Origin: Bacteroidaceae bacterium
GTDB lineage: Bacteria; Bacteroidota; Bacteroidia; Bacteroidales; Bacteroidaceae
Direction: 5' to 3'
Assembly: GCA_021443285.1 (NCBI GenBank)
Contig: JABUUG010000098.1
Span: 1-5,626, forward strand
DNA length: 5,626 bases
Part shown: piece after piece, positions 1 to 5,626 of the stretch
How the letters are laid out: each line of letters opens with the position of its first letter
How positions within the stretch are numbered: the first letter of the stretch is position 1
Notes under the pieces: generated by a model
Told to the model about the DNA's origin: nothing
What the model saw: the letters and a program-made list of their open reading frames with translations, nothing else
The model's database searches: none
Position numbers and translations under genes: made by a program

Positions 1-93
1 CCGCGCTTTTGACAGATTCCCTGCAAAAAGCCTGCATGGGGCGAACGCCGAGCTAACGCCAGCCTTACGAAAATCTGATGAGAATCCAACACC
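1..93. other. Left edge, no recognisable gene
   Basis: This 93-base stretch lies downstream of the RNase HII stop. Hand-counted GC is about 53%. On the minus strand two frames stay open to the edge, and an ATG at 37-35 opens a third, reading MQAFCRESVKSA. On the plus strand one frame is open from base 2 to a TAG at 95-97, which could be the tail of a convergent gene. None of these short peptides is recognisable. CCTGCA occurs twice (19-24 and 31-36) and GGCGAACGCC (40-49) is a tight self-complementary stretch, but there is no hairpin plus U-tract that I would call a terminator. Confidence 0.4.
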
Positions 94-318
94 TTAGAAC
101 AGGGTTTCCTGCGTAAAGGCACTGCAGAAGGAAGCACGATGGATGGGAGTGAGTCCGTACTCACGAATGGCGTCCTGGTGCTGGGACGATCCGTAGCCCT
201 TATTGCTTTCGAAGCCGTACTGGGGATACTGCTGGGCGTATTCGCACATAAGCTGGTCGCGCGCGACCTTGGCGATGATGCTTGCCGCAGCGATGCTCGC
301 GCACTTCCCGTCGCCTTT
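94..318 (-). pseudogene. rnhB: Ribonuclease HII C-terminal fragment
   Basis: Residues 116-189 of the chimera match the end of RNase HII, which cleaves the RNA strand of RNA-DNA hybrids and single ribonucleotides embedded in DNA. Visible landmarks are KGDGK (116-120), the [10 protein letters not shown] helix (123-132), the R-D pair at 135-136 whose Asp is one of the four metal ligands, NKGYG (154-158) and TPIHRASF (172-179) close to the natural C-terminus. The first two thirds, with the DE(A)GRG motif and the other acidic ligands, are absent, so this piece cannot be catalytic alone. GC is about 59%, well above the rest of the window, and codons are rich in third-position G/C. The tail looks Firmicutes-like to me (NKGYG...TPIHRxSF) rather than Bacteroidota-like, a judgement from memory of the family. 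Confidence 0.85.
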
Positions 319-663
319 GATGACATTGAAGAGCTGGAGGAGTTCATCGATATGATGCTTTCTCATAAAGCTGCCGAGTGGTGTGAGTCGTGGGTCTGAG
401 AGTTCGTTTGCCCCGGTCATGAGTTCGGGTTTGTCTTTCTCAGCATCGACTATCATTGAACGGAACTTGTATATGGTAAAGGGTTTCCCACCCTTGCCTA
501 TTCTCTCCTGCTTGAATACGACTGGTTTGCCATTACATATCATGACAATGAGATACATTATGGCGAGGAAGGGGGCAAGGATGAGGATTAGTAGTGCGGA
601 GAAGAGTATGTCGAATGCTCTCTTAATGATGAGTTTTATTTTCTTTTTACGTGAAAATTTCAT
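94..663 (-). CDS. Chimeric ORF: sugar transferase N-part joined in frame to RNase HII C-part
   Basis: This 189-residue ORF starts at ATG 663-661 and ends with TAA at 96-94. Residues 1-118 are a bacterial sugar transferase (phosphoglycosyl transferase, PF02397-like). There is a basic N-terminus, a hydrophobic membrane helix at about 14-43 preceded by KRAFD, the KFRSM motif at 66-70, and the acidic pair D106-E107 that is the catalytic dyad in PglC-like enzymes. Such enzymes move a sugar phosphate from a nucleotide sugar to undecaprenyl phosphate at the inner membrane. The family normally continues after KGD with an MSxVGPRP segment and further sequence; here that is replaced from residue 119 by RNase HII sequence. 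The ORF lies 25 bp downstream of murF-alr on the same strand, with no clear Shine-Dalgarno. A working product is unlikely: the transferase lacks its C-terminal third and the nuclease lacks most of its active site. I think it is either a contig join or a recombination product. The family assignment of each half is firm; that the whole is one real gene is doubtful. Confidence 0.85.
   Translation of the reverse strand: MKFSRKKKIKLIIKRAFDILFSALLILILAPFLAIMYLIVMICNGKPVVFKQERIGKGGKPFTIYKFRSMIVDAEKDKPELMTGANELSDPRLTPLGSFMRKHHIDELLQLFNVIKGDGKCASIAAASIIAKVARDQLMCEYAQQYPQYGFESNKGYGSSQHQDAIREYGLTPIHRASFCSAFTQETLF
304..321 (-). other. Junction of the two gene halves at shared VIKGD
   Basis: The codons for Val-Ile-Lys-Gly-Asp lie here, on the minus strand GTC ATC AAA GGC GAC followed by GGG AAG. 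Sugar transferases commonly read NV(L/I)KGD-MS at this point, and RNase HII commonly reads (I/V)(I/V)KGD-GK/AK. The last three to five codons before the switch are therefore compatible with both families, so the exact breakpoint lies within this short stretch. The reading frame is preserved and base composition changes here. Confidence 0.75.
311..663 (-). pseudogene. Sugar transferase (phosphoglycosyl transferase), 3'-truncated part
   Basis: This is the Bacteroidota-like half of the chimera, about 44% GC by hand count and similar to the neighbouring genes. It keeps the reentrant membrane helix, the [13 protein letters not shown] segment (50-62), [18 protein letters not shown] (90-102) and the catalytic D106-E107. 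A full-length small phosphoglycosyl transferase has roughly 190-200 residues, so about 75-80 are missing, including the conserved VGPRP region. The usual DELPQ motif reads DELLQ here; the Leu codon CTC (339-337) is one transition from a Pro codon. The intact gene would probably start a surface-polysaccharide or glycan pathway. The substrate sugar cannot be told from this fragment. Confidence 0.8.
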
Positions 664-688
664 GACAGTTTATATTTTGGCAACAGCA

Positions 689-3085
689 TTAGTATTGGTA
701 GTATATTTTCTTGACTCTTGGGCTTACGGATGTAAGGACTTCGTAGGGTATTGTCTGTAGTGCGTCTGAGAGAACGGTTACGGGTAGTGTATTGCCGAAT
801 ATCTCGACGCTGTCTCCTTCGTTACACTGTATGTCGGTAACGTCTATCATTGCGACATCCATGCAGATGTTTCCGACGTAGTATGCTGGTTTTCCATTGA
901 CTATACAGTAGCAGTTGCGGCATCCGAGATGGCGGTTGAGTCCGTCCGCATATCCGATTGGAATGGCGGCTATGCGCGAGTCTCTTGTGAGTTTGCCTTT
1001 CCGGCTATATCCGACTGTTTCCTCTTTTTTTACGTTACGTATCTGTAAGATTGTGGTTTTTAGGGTTGAAACGGTATTAATGATTGTGTTGTGGCGGTTA
1101 TCGACTCCATAGAGTCCGATGCCGAGCCTACACATTTCCATCTGGCTTTGGGGGAAGTGAAGTATGCCTGCGGAATTGTCTATATGGCGAAGTATCTTGT
1201 GCTGAAAGGCTTTCTGCAAGATTGTACTGCCATGAAGGAATCTCTGATACTGAATGGAGGAGAATTCATCGAAGCAATTATCGTCTGCGCCGACGAAATG
1301 GGAGAATACGGAGCGTGGTGTTACTGCCTGCTGGCCTTTGAGGGTCTCTACGAGTTGCTCCATTTCGGTTTCGGGGTTGAAACCGAGCCTGTTCATTCCG
1401 GTGTCGAGCTTTACGTGTACGGGCCAGTCTGTTATTCCTTCGCGGCGGGCTGCCTTAATGAGTGCATTGAGCAGTCGGAAATTATATACTTCTGGCTCAA
1501 GACGATGGTCGAACATGGTTTTGAAGGCGGTCATCTCGGGATTCATTACGATTATACTGGCAGTGATTCCTGCCTTACGTAGTTGTACGCCTTCGTCTGC
1601 AACGGCTACAGCGAGGTAGTCTACACGATGATCCTGCAACACTTTGGAGACCTCGACAGCACCTGTACCGTATGCATCAGCCTTGACCATAGCGACAAGT
1701 TTTGTCCCCTCTGCCATAGAGGCCCTGTAGTGGTTAAGATTTGCGACAAGTGCTCCGAGATTGACTTCGAGTATCGTTTCATGGACCTTGAGTTCGAGTT
1801 CATCTGTTATGCGGTCAAAACGATATGGTCGTGCTCCTTTAATGAGGACAATGTCGTTACACATCTCTTCTATAAGCCTGCTACAGAGGAACTCTTCGGT
1901 CTGCCTGAAGAAATGCTTTTCTGCACACTCAATGACATTTGGGTGAGCAGAGATGCTCTCCCCAATACCTATGATGACATCAACCTCGCGATCTGTAGCA
2001 ATTCGAGACACTTCCCTGTAGAGTTCAGAAGCCTCTTTTCCCGTCTGGAGGATGTCGCTTAAAATCAATATCTTCCGACGGTCCTTAGCATCCTTCCTGC
2101 GCTGCATAAAAGCGAGAGCAATGTCAAGTGCCATTATGTCGGAGTTCTGTGCATCGTTGATTAGTGTTAGCCCACGCTTCCCCTCCTTCACTTCCATACG
2201 CATTGCCACGGGTTCAAGCTGCCTCATGAGATTAAGAATATCTTCTTCCTTCACGCCAAGTTCCTTAAGTGTGGCATAGCATATACAGGCATTGTCTATG
2301 GAAGCTTGGTCTGTAAAAGGTATTTCCAACTTCTCTCTGGCGGCATTCGACCATCTGACTATTTTCGCCTTACCTTGAAAGTTTTTCAGACAGTTGTTTA
2401 CGGTTTCATCGTTTTCCGGGCAAATTATGACTTCTGCGTCCTTGAAGAGTTTGAGCTTCTCAATGCATTTATGCTCTTTGGAGGGAAAGTTCTCTTCATG
2501 GGCAGAACCAAGATTTGTCAATATACCTATCGTTGGCTGTATGATGTCGCGCAATGCATCCATCTCTCCGGGCAAACTTATACCAGCTTCAATAAGAGCT
2601 ATGTCGGAACTGTCTTCTATCTGCCATACGGATAGGGGAACTCCTATCTGTGAATTCCAACTACGGGGTGAACGCGTTACTCTCTTGTAGTGCGATAAAA
2701 GCTGAAAGAGCCATTCCTTTACAACAGTCTTCCCATTACTGCCGGTTATCCCTATGACGGGTATCGAGAATTCATCTCTATGGCGTTCCGCAAGGCGTTG
2801 CAGGGCTTTCAGGGAACTTGATACACGGAGAAAAGATGCATGTGGAAAATTCTCTTCAGCATCTGACGGCAGTTTCTCCACGACAAAGCTCCTTACCCCC
2901 CTGTCATAGAGTTCTGGTATGAATTTATGCCCGTCGTTTTTTTTTGTGTGTATAGCGAAAAACAGCGTACTCTCTGGGAACGAAAGGCTACGGCTGTCAG
3001 TAAGCAGCCTGCTCACCGTTCCCCTACCCTCCCCATAAAGGCGTGCACCGATGAGTGAAGCTATTTTCTTTATCTGGTAAATCAT
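689..3085 (-). CDS. murF-alr: Bifunctional UDP-MurNAc-tripeptide:D-Ala-D-Ala ligase / alanine racemase (MurF-Alr)
   Basis: This 798-residue cytoplasmic protein joins two steps of peptidoglycan precursor synthesis. The N-terminal MurF half (about 1-430) adds D-Ala-D-Ala to UDP-MurNAc-tripeptide using ATP. It shows the substrate-binding N-domain with SRSL...LFFA (32-44), the P-loop GITGSNGKT (112-120, K119), RSPRSWNSQIGVPLSVW (138-154), EAGIS.PGEM (166-175), TNLGSAHEENF (190-200) and NDAQNSD (310-316). The C-terminal Alr half (about 437-798) is a PLP racemase making D-Ala. It shows VKADAYGTG with the PLP lysine K468, HVKLDTGMNRLGF (557-569), SHFVGADD (595-602), NSAGILHFP (637-645), RLGIGLYGVD (653-662), the catalytic Tyr Y693 in VGYSRKG, IGYADGLNR (710-718) and NICMDVAMIDVTD (739-751). 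This fusion is a known Bacteroidota architecture, normally about 800-850 residues, so the gene looks complete. The start is the ATG at 3085-3083, where homology to MurF begins at once. It follows the GSCFA gene after 64 bp and precedes the transferase ORF by 25 bp. Confidence 0.97.
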   Translation of the reverse strand: MIYQIKKIASLIGARLYGEGRGTVSRLLTDSRSLSFPESTLFFAIHTKKNDGHKFIPELYDRGVRSFVVEKLPSDAEENFPHASFLRVSSSLKALQRLAERHRDEFSIPVIGITGSNGKTVVKEWLFQLLSHYKRVTRSPRSWNSQIGVPLSVWQIEDSSDIALIEAGISLPGEMDALRDIIQPTIGILTNLGSAHEENFPSKEHKCIEKLKLFKDAEVIICPENDETVNNCLKNFQGKAKIVRWSNAAREKLEIPFTDQASIDNACICYATLKELGVKEEDILNLMRQLEPVAMRMEVKEGKRGLTLINDAQNSDIMALDIALAFMQRRKDAKDRRKILILSDILQTGKEASELYREVSRIATDREVDVIIGIGESISAHPNVIECAEKHFFRQTEEFLCSRLIEEMCNDIVLIKGARPYRFDRITDELELKVHETILEVNLGALVANLNHYRASMAEGTKLVAMVKADAYGTGAVEVSKVLQDHRVDYLAVAVADEGVQLRKAGITASIIVMNPEMTAFKTMFDHRLEPEVYNFRLLNALIKAARREGITDWPVHVKLDTGMNRLGFNPETEMEQLVETLKGQQAVTPRSVFSHFVGADDNCFDEFSSIQYQRFLHGSTILQKAFQHKILRHIDNSAGILHFPQSQMEMCRLGIGLYGVDNRHNTIINTVSTLKTTILQIRNVKKEETVGYSRKGKLTRDSRIAAIPIGYADGLNRHLGCRNCYCIVNGKPAYYVGNICMDVAMIDVTDIQCNEGDSVEIFGNTLPVTVLSDALQTIPYEVLTSVSPRVKKIYYQY

Positions 3086-3099
3086 CTGTATATTTACAG
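3086..3099. promoter_or_regulatory. Small inverted repeat touching the murF-alr start codon
   Basis: CTGTA-TATT-TACAG is a perfect 5-bp inverted repeat with a 4-base spacer, ending one base before the ATG of murF-alr at 3085. In the mRNA it could form a weak A/U-rich hairpin in the initiation region, or it could be an operator half-site pair. It is short enough to arise by chance. I see no convincing Bacteroidota promoter (TTTG ... TAnnTTTG) on the minus strand in the 64-bp gap 3086-3149, so murF-alr may be read from upstream. No Shine-Dalgarno is visible. Confidence 0.2.
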
Positions 3100-3149
3100 T
3101 TTAATCTTATATGATTTGACTATTGACATGATTCTGGAATCGTCTATTC

Positions 3150-3950
3150 TTATTCATCGTTTATCCTCCCCCATTTTTTGTCAAAATCCCTAAGACTCTG
3201 TTTTGTGGTTTCAATGAAAGTGTAATATTCTTTTGAATCTGGAGAAAACGCTTTATGGTTTAGGGCTTTTTTTATAGGTTGGAACTCTTCATAGTAGTAT
3301 GTTGCATCTTTTGAGAAAAATGCTTCACGAAATATCTCAAAGATATAATCCACAGCCTGATCTGAAGGATGAATCATGTCTGGCGCATAGAATCGGTAGT
3401 CGCGCAACTCATCAAGCATTATCTCGTAAGCGGGGAAATACAAAACCCTCTCGCCAAGCACATTGCTCACGGCAAGCAACAGAGTAGCTTTTGACAGCTG
3501 GCTTTCATGATATCCATATTTCCTGTATCTTATGGGAGAAACTGTAAAAATAACATTTGCATGCTGTGTTTCAATAAGATTTACTATTGATTTCAGGCTT
3601 TCTGTACATTCCTCCACCGTCATCACCTCCTCCTGAAAGAGTTTTTGGGGACGTTTCTCACAGTTGTCTACAACACGTCCTGTTGCCTTTTCGCGATAGA
3701 TATGGTTTGTGCCAAGAGTTATCACTACCCAGTTGAACGAATGTAGTCTATCCTCCATTCTCTCCAAAGTATGCAATACACTCACAGGATTGTACATCAC
3801 GCCGAATGGGTTTACCTCTGCCTGAAAGTTGTTTTCCACAAACCTCTCTCCAATGCCCACTGCAAAACATGAACCTACAAACAGCAGCCTGTCTGAAGGT
3901 TGCAGTTTGATGGAAGATGGCTTGATGTCAACGGGAGTGGTCAGCTTCAT
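3150..3950 (-). CDS. GSCFA domain protein (SGNH-hydrolase-like), function unknown
   Basis: The product has 266 residues from ATG 3950-3948 and ends at TAA 3152-3150. It belongs to the GSCFA family (PF08885), named for the motif at residues 26-30, here in LLFVGSCFAVGIG. Further family marks are NPFGVMYNP (47-55), ITLGTNHIY (77-85), a TVSPIRYR segment (136-143), ESQLSKATLLLAV (149-161) and the late DMIHPS block (191-196) with an Asp-x-x-His arrangement. That pattern resembles the catalytic Asp-His of SGNH esterases, with the Ser of GSCFA as candidate nucleophile. No signal peptide or membrane segment is visible. The start is ambiguous: a GTG at 3965 adds five residues and overlaps the upstream stop as GTGA. 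I prefer the ATG because family members, as I remember them, begin directly with an MKxxTPV-like stretch. Close coupling to the YfhO-like gene and position before murF-alr suggest an envelope-related job, possibly acyl or acetyl hydrolysis; that is inference. Confidence 0.9.
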   Translation of the reverse strand: MKLTTPVDIKPSSIKLQPSDRLLFVGSCFAVGIGERFVENNFQAEVNPFGVMYNPVSVLHTLERMEDRLHSFNWVVITLGTNHIYREKATGRVVDNCEKRPQKLFQEEVMTVEECTESLKSIVNLIETQHANVIFTVSPIRYRKYGYHESQLSKATLLLAVSNVLGERVLYFPAYEIMLDELRDYRFYAPDMIHPSDQAVDYIFEIFREAFFSKDATYYYEEFQPIKKALNHKAFSPDSKEYYTFIETTKQSLRDFDKKWGRINDE

Positions 3951-3961
3951 ATTTGCGTCAT

Positions 3962-5626
3962 TCACTGTTTCTTACGCTGTCGGGCGGTGTCTATCACAAG
4001 TGCAATAAACGTGAGTATCAGCAGGACATATCCTATGTAGGCAATCGTCTCTGTGGTGTCAATGCTCTTTGGATAGAACATGAGTTCAACCTTATGGTTA
4101 CCCTCTGGCACAACAATGGCTCGCAGGATATAGTTTACCCTTCCAACAGGAACTTCCTTGCCGTCAATCGTTGCTGTCCATTCAGGATAATAAACTTCCG
4201 AGAAAACCAACACGCCTTCCTTGTTGGTTTTCACATCGTATGTCAAGTGATTCGGGGCGTAAGATGTTATTTTTGCCTCACCCTTTATGGCCGTGTCTGC
4301 CTTGCATTTCAGTATATCTGCAAATTTCTTGTCTGCAACTGCTGTGTTATGCAGGTTTATCTTTCCAAGAGCAGCTATCTCCTGATTAGCATCTTCCACA
4401 AAATCCACTTTGCTTACAAACCATGCGTTGCCCATGGCATGAGGGTTCTTCATGGCGATAGTCTTTCCATCTTGCAATGGCAAAATCATATAGCGCATGT
4501 TAAGCATATTGAGCACTGGCATCACACTATCGGCGTTAACTGACTCTATGCCGTCGGGTGCTGTGGAAAGTGCCATCATCGTCTTGCTCATCTCTGGAGA
4601 AATGTAGTGAGTTATCATGTCCTGATATCGCTGGAGCTTTGCAGCATGGTACCCCCCAATGCTCTTATGATAGTACGATGTCTCATTCTCGTTGAATGTG
4701 TTTGAGGCAAAGTTCAGCACTCGGTAGTTTCCGCAGTCGCTCTTGTCCGCCAGTATCTGTTTGTCAACATCAGTCATTTCCTGAGGTGTTTCCTTTACAG
4801 ATGGTTCCACAAACATTTCGTCGTTCAGATAACGCTTGTTTACCTGCCACATATCAAAAAGGCAGAGCACAATAAGTCCCCCGACCATCAAATTCTGTTT
4901 CAGGATATTACGTTTATAGGCGAAGAGGATATCTGTGCCTATTACTATTATGATGACCGAACGCCATGCATCTGCCTTCAATACTGCCATGCGCATTTCC
5001 GTTAGATTGGCAATAATCCCCAGACGATATTCCTCTGGTATTCTGCTCATCATCGACATCTCACTGGCACTAATCACATTTCCCAAAACACTCGGACTGA
5101 GAGCAAACAGTATCGCAAAACCTGCTGTAATGCCGAAACTTATCCACAAGTTACGGTAATTTTTTCCTAAACAGTCTGGTGCATCAACAATCCTTTTCAA
5201 TGCCATCATTCCAAGCAGAGGAATAGTGAACTCTGCTATCACAAGAATCGAAGCAACAGTTCTGAACTTTGAATAGAGGGGGAAATAGTCTATGAAAAAA
5301 TCTGTCAGCGGCATGAAATTCCTTCCCCAAGAGAGCAGTATGCTTATTATGGTTGCAGCAAGCAATGCCCACTTCATCGCGCCCTTTACTATTATCAGAC
5401 CCAGTATAAACAACATGCAGACAAACGCTCCCACATATACTGGACCTGCCGTACCAGGCTGGTCGCCCCAATACTGCGGCAACTGGTCATATACCTGCTG
5501 GAACTGCGGGTCTGCCTTCTTCATAGCCACGGCACTTTCTGACATTGGGACACTCGCACCGCCCTTCGCATTAGGAACAAGCAGCGTCCATGTTTCACTG
5601 ATGCCATAGCTCCACTGGGTGATGTA
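3962..5626 (-). CDS. YfhO-family polytopic membrane protein, 5' end outside the window
   Basis: The frame is open from the right edge to TGA at 3964-3962, giving 554 visible residues. The Met at 5545 is internal: the 27 codons before it encode WSYGISETWTLLVPNAKGG-type sequence that is family-conserved. Likely membrane helices lie near visible residues 63-81, 84-99, 124-144, 160-184, 221-238 and 244-262. A soluble domain of about 260 residues follows, probably periplasmic, with HKSIGGYHAAKLQRYQD (320-336), a YYPEWTATIDG strand (479-489) and VNYILRAIVVPEGNHKVEL (497-515). A last helix at about 526-545 leads to a basic tail, RQRKKQ. Bacteroidota YfhO-like proteins are often above 800 residues, so perhaps 250-300 N-terminal residues with further helices are missing. 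Bacillus YfhO is a GT-C-like protein linked to teichoic acid glycosylation; the Bacteroidota members have no established role that I know of. A lipid-linked sugar transfer role is plausible. Its stop overlaps or nearly abuts the GSCFA start, indicating co-transcription. Confidence 0.88.
   Translation of the reverse strand, partial: YITQWSYGISETWTLLVPNAKGGASVPMSESAVAMKKADPQFQQVYDQLPQYWGDQPGTAGPVYVGAFVCMLFILGLIIVKGAMKWALLAATIISILLSWGRNFMPLTDFFIDYFPLYSKFRTVASILVIAEFTIPLLGMMALKRIVDAPDCLGKNYRNLWISFGITAGFAILFALSPSVLGNVISASEMSMMSRIPEEYRLGIIANLTEMRMAVLKADAWRSVIIIVIGTDILFAYKRNILKQNLMVGGLIVLCLFDMWQVNKRYLNDEMFVEPSVKETPQEMTDVDKQILADKSDCGNYRVLNFASNTFNENETSYYHKSIGGYHAAKLQRYQDMITHYISPEMSKTMMALSTAPDGIESVNADSVMPVLNMLNMRYMILPLQDGKTIAMKNPHAMGNAWFVSKVDFVEDANQEIAALGKINLHNTAVADKKFADILKCKADTAIKGEAKITSYAPNHLTYDVKTNKEGVLVFSEVYYPEWTATIDGKEVPVGRVNYILRAIVVPEGNHKVELMFYPKSIDTTETIAYIGYVLLILTFIALVIDTARQRKKQ

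Noticed and set aside
19..60. Repeat-rich left edge (CCTGCA twice, GGCGAACGCC, two AACGCC copies) as a terminator or recombination site
   Set aside because: The stems are too short or have no loop room, there is no following U-tract in the right place, and the repeats are short enough for chance.
94..663. A genuine new bifunctional enzyme or toxin-like fusion
   Set aside because: The RNase HII part has only one of four metal ligands and the transferase lacks its conserved C-terminal region, so neither activity is expected; the GC step argues for a join between unrelated DNA.
139..760. Plus-strand ORFs at 139-399 and 383-760 opposite the chimeric ORF
   Set aside because: They are shadows of the transferase/RNase HII coding strand; the hydrophobic stretches mirror the coding strand and no start context or homology supports them.
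1091..2062. Long plus-strand frame opposite murF-alr, broken by one stop (TAG at 1580-1582), with CxxC-like cysteines (CPLCHRG...CDKC)
   Set aside because: It is antisense to well-conserved MurF-Alr sequence; the zinc-finger look is a by-product of the complementary codons, and no family resemblance is visible.
3953..4543. Plus-strand ORF of 196 codons with many Cys and His, opposite the YfhO-like gene
   Set aside because: It lies wholly antisense to conserved C-terminal YfhO sequence and has no recognisable domain.
5184..5471. Minus-strand ORF of 95 codons in another frame within the YfhO-like gene
   Set aside because: The overlapping frame encodes recognisable membrane helices; this one has no family features.

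Overview
The window looks like chromosomal DNA of a Bacteroidota member (Prevotella/Bacteroides-like). The evidence is the fused MurF-Alr protein, a GSCFA-domain protein, a Bacteroidota-type YfhO-family membrane protein, no visible Shine-Dalgarno sequences, and GC in the mid-40s % where I sampled it by hand. All recognisable genes are on the minus strand, so transcription runs from high to low coordinates.

In transcription order: (1) 5626-3962, the 3' two thirds or so of a large polytopic YfhO-family membrane protein, open at the right edge; (2) 3950-3150 (possibly from a GTG at 3965), a GSCFA/SGNH-like protein tightly coupled to it; (3) after a 64-bp gap, 3085-689, bifunctional MurF-alanine racemase, apparently intact with its main motifs present; (4) after a 25-bp gap, 663-94, an ORF that is not one normal gene. 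Its first ~118 residues are a bacterial sugar transferase (monotopic phosphoglycosyl transferase) and its last ~73 residues are the C-terminal third of ribonuclease HII. The left 93 bases hold no convincing gene. The spacing suggests one cell-envelope cluster: MurF-Alr makes D-Ala and attaches D-Ala-D-Ala to the peptidoglycan precursor, and the others are envelope proteins or an undecaprenyl-phosphate sugar transferase.

The main thing to look at is the in-frame sugar transferase/RNase HII chimera. The two families meet exactly at a Lys-Gly-Asp tripeptide that both have at the corresponding place. Hand-counted GC steps from about 44% (transferase side) to about 59% (RNase HII side), and the RNase HII tail reads more like Firmicutes than Bacteroidota proteins. 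The simplest reading is a join between DNA from two genomes, most likely a chimeric contig; a real recombination or deletion at microhomology is the alternative. The rest is well-ordered, conventional Bacteroidota envelope biology. I see no CRISPR array, RNA gene, insertion sequence or new defence system.
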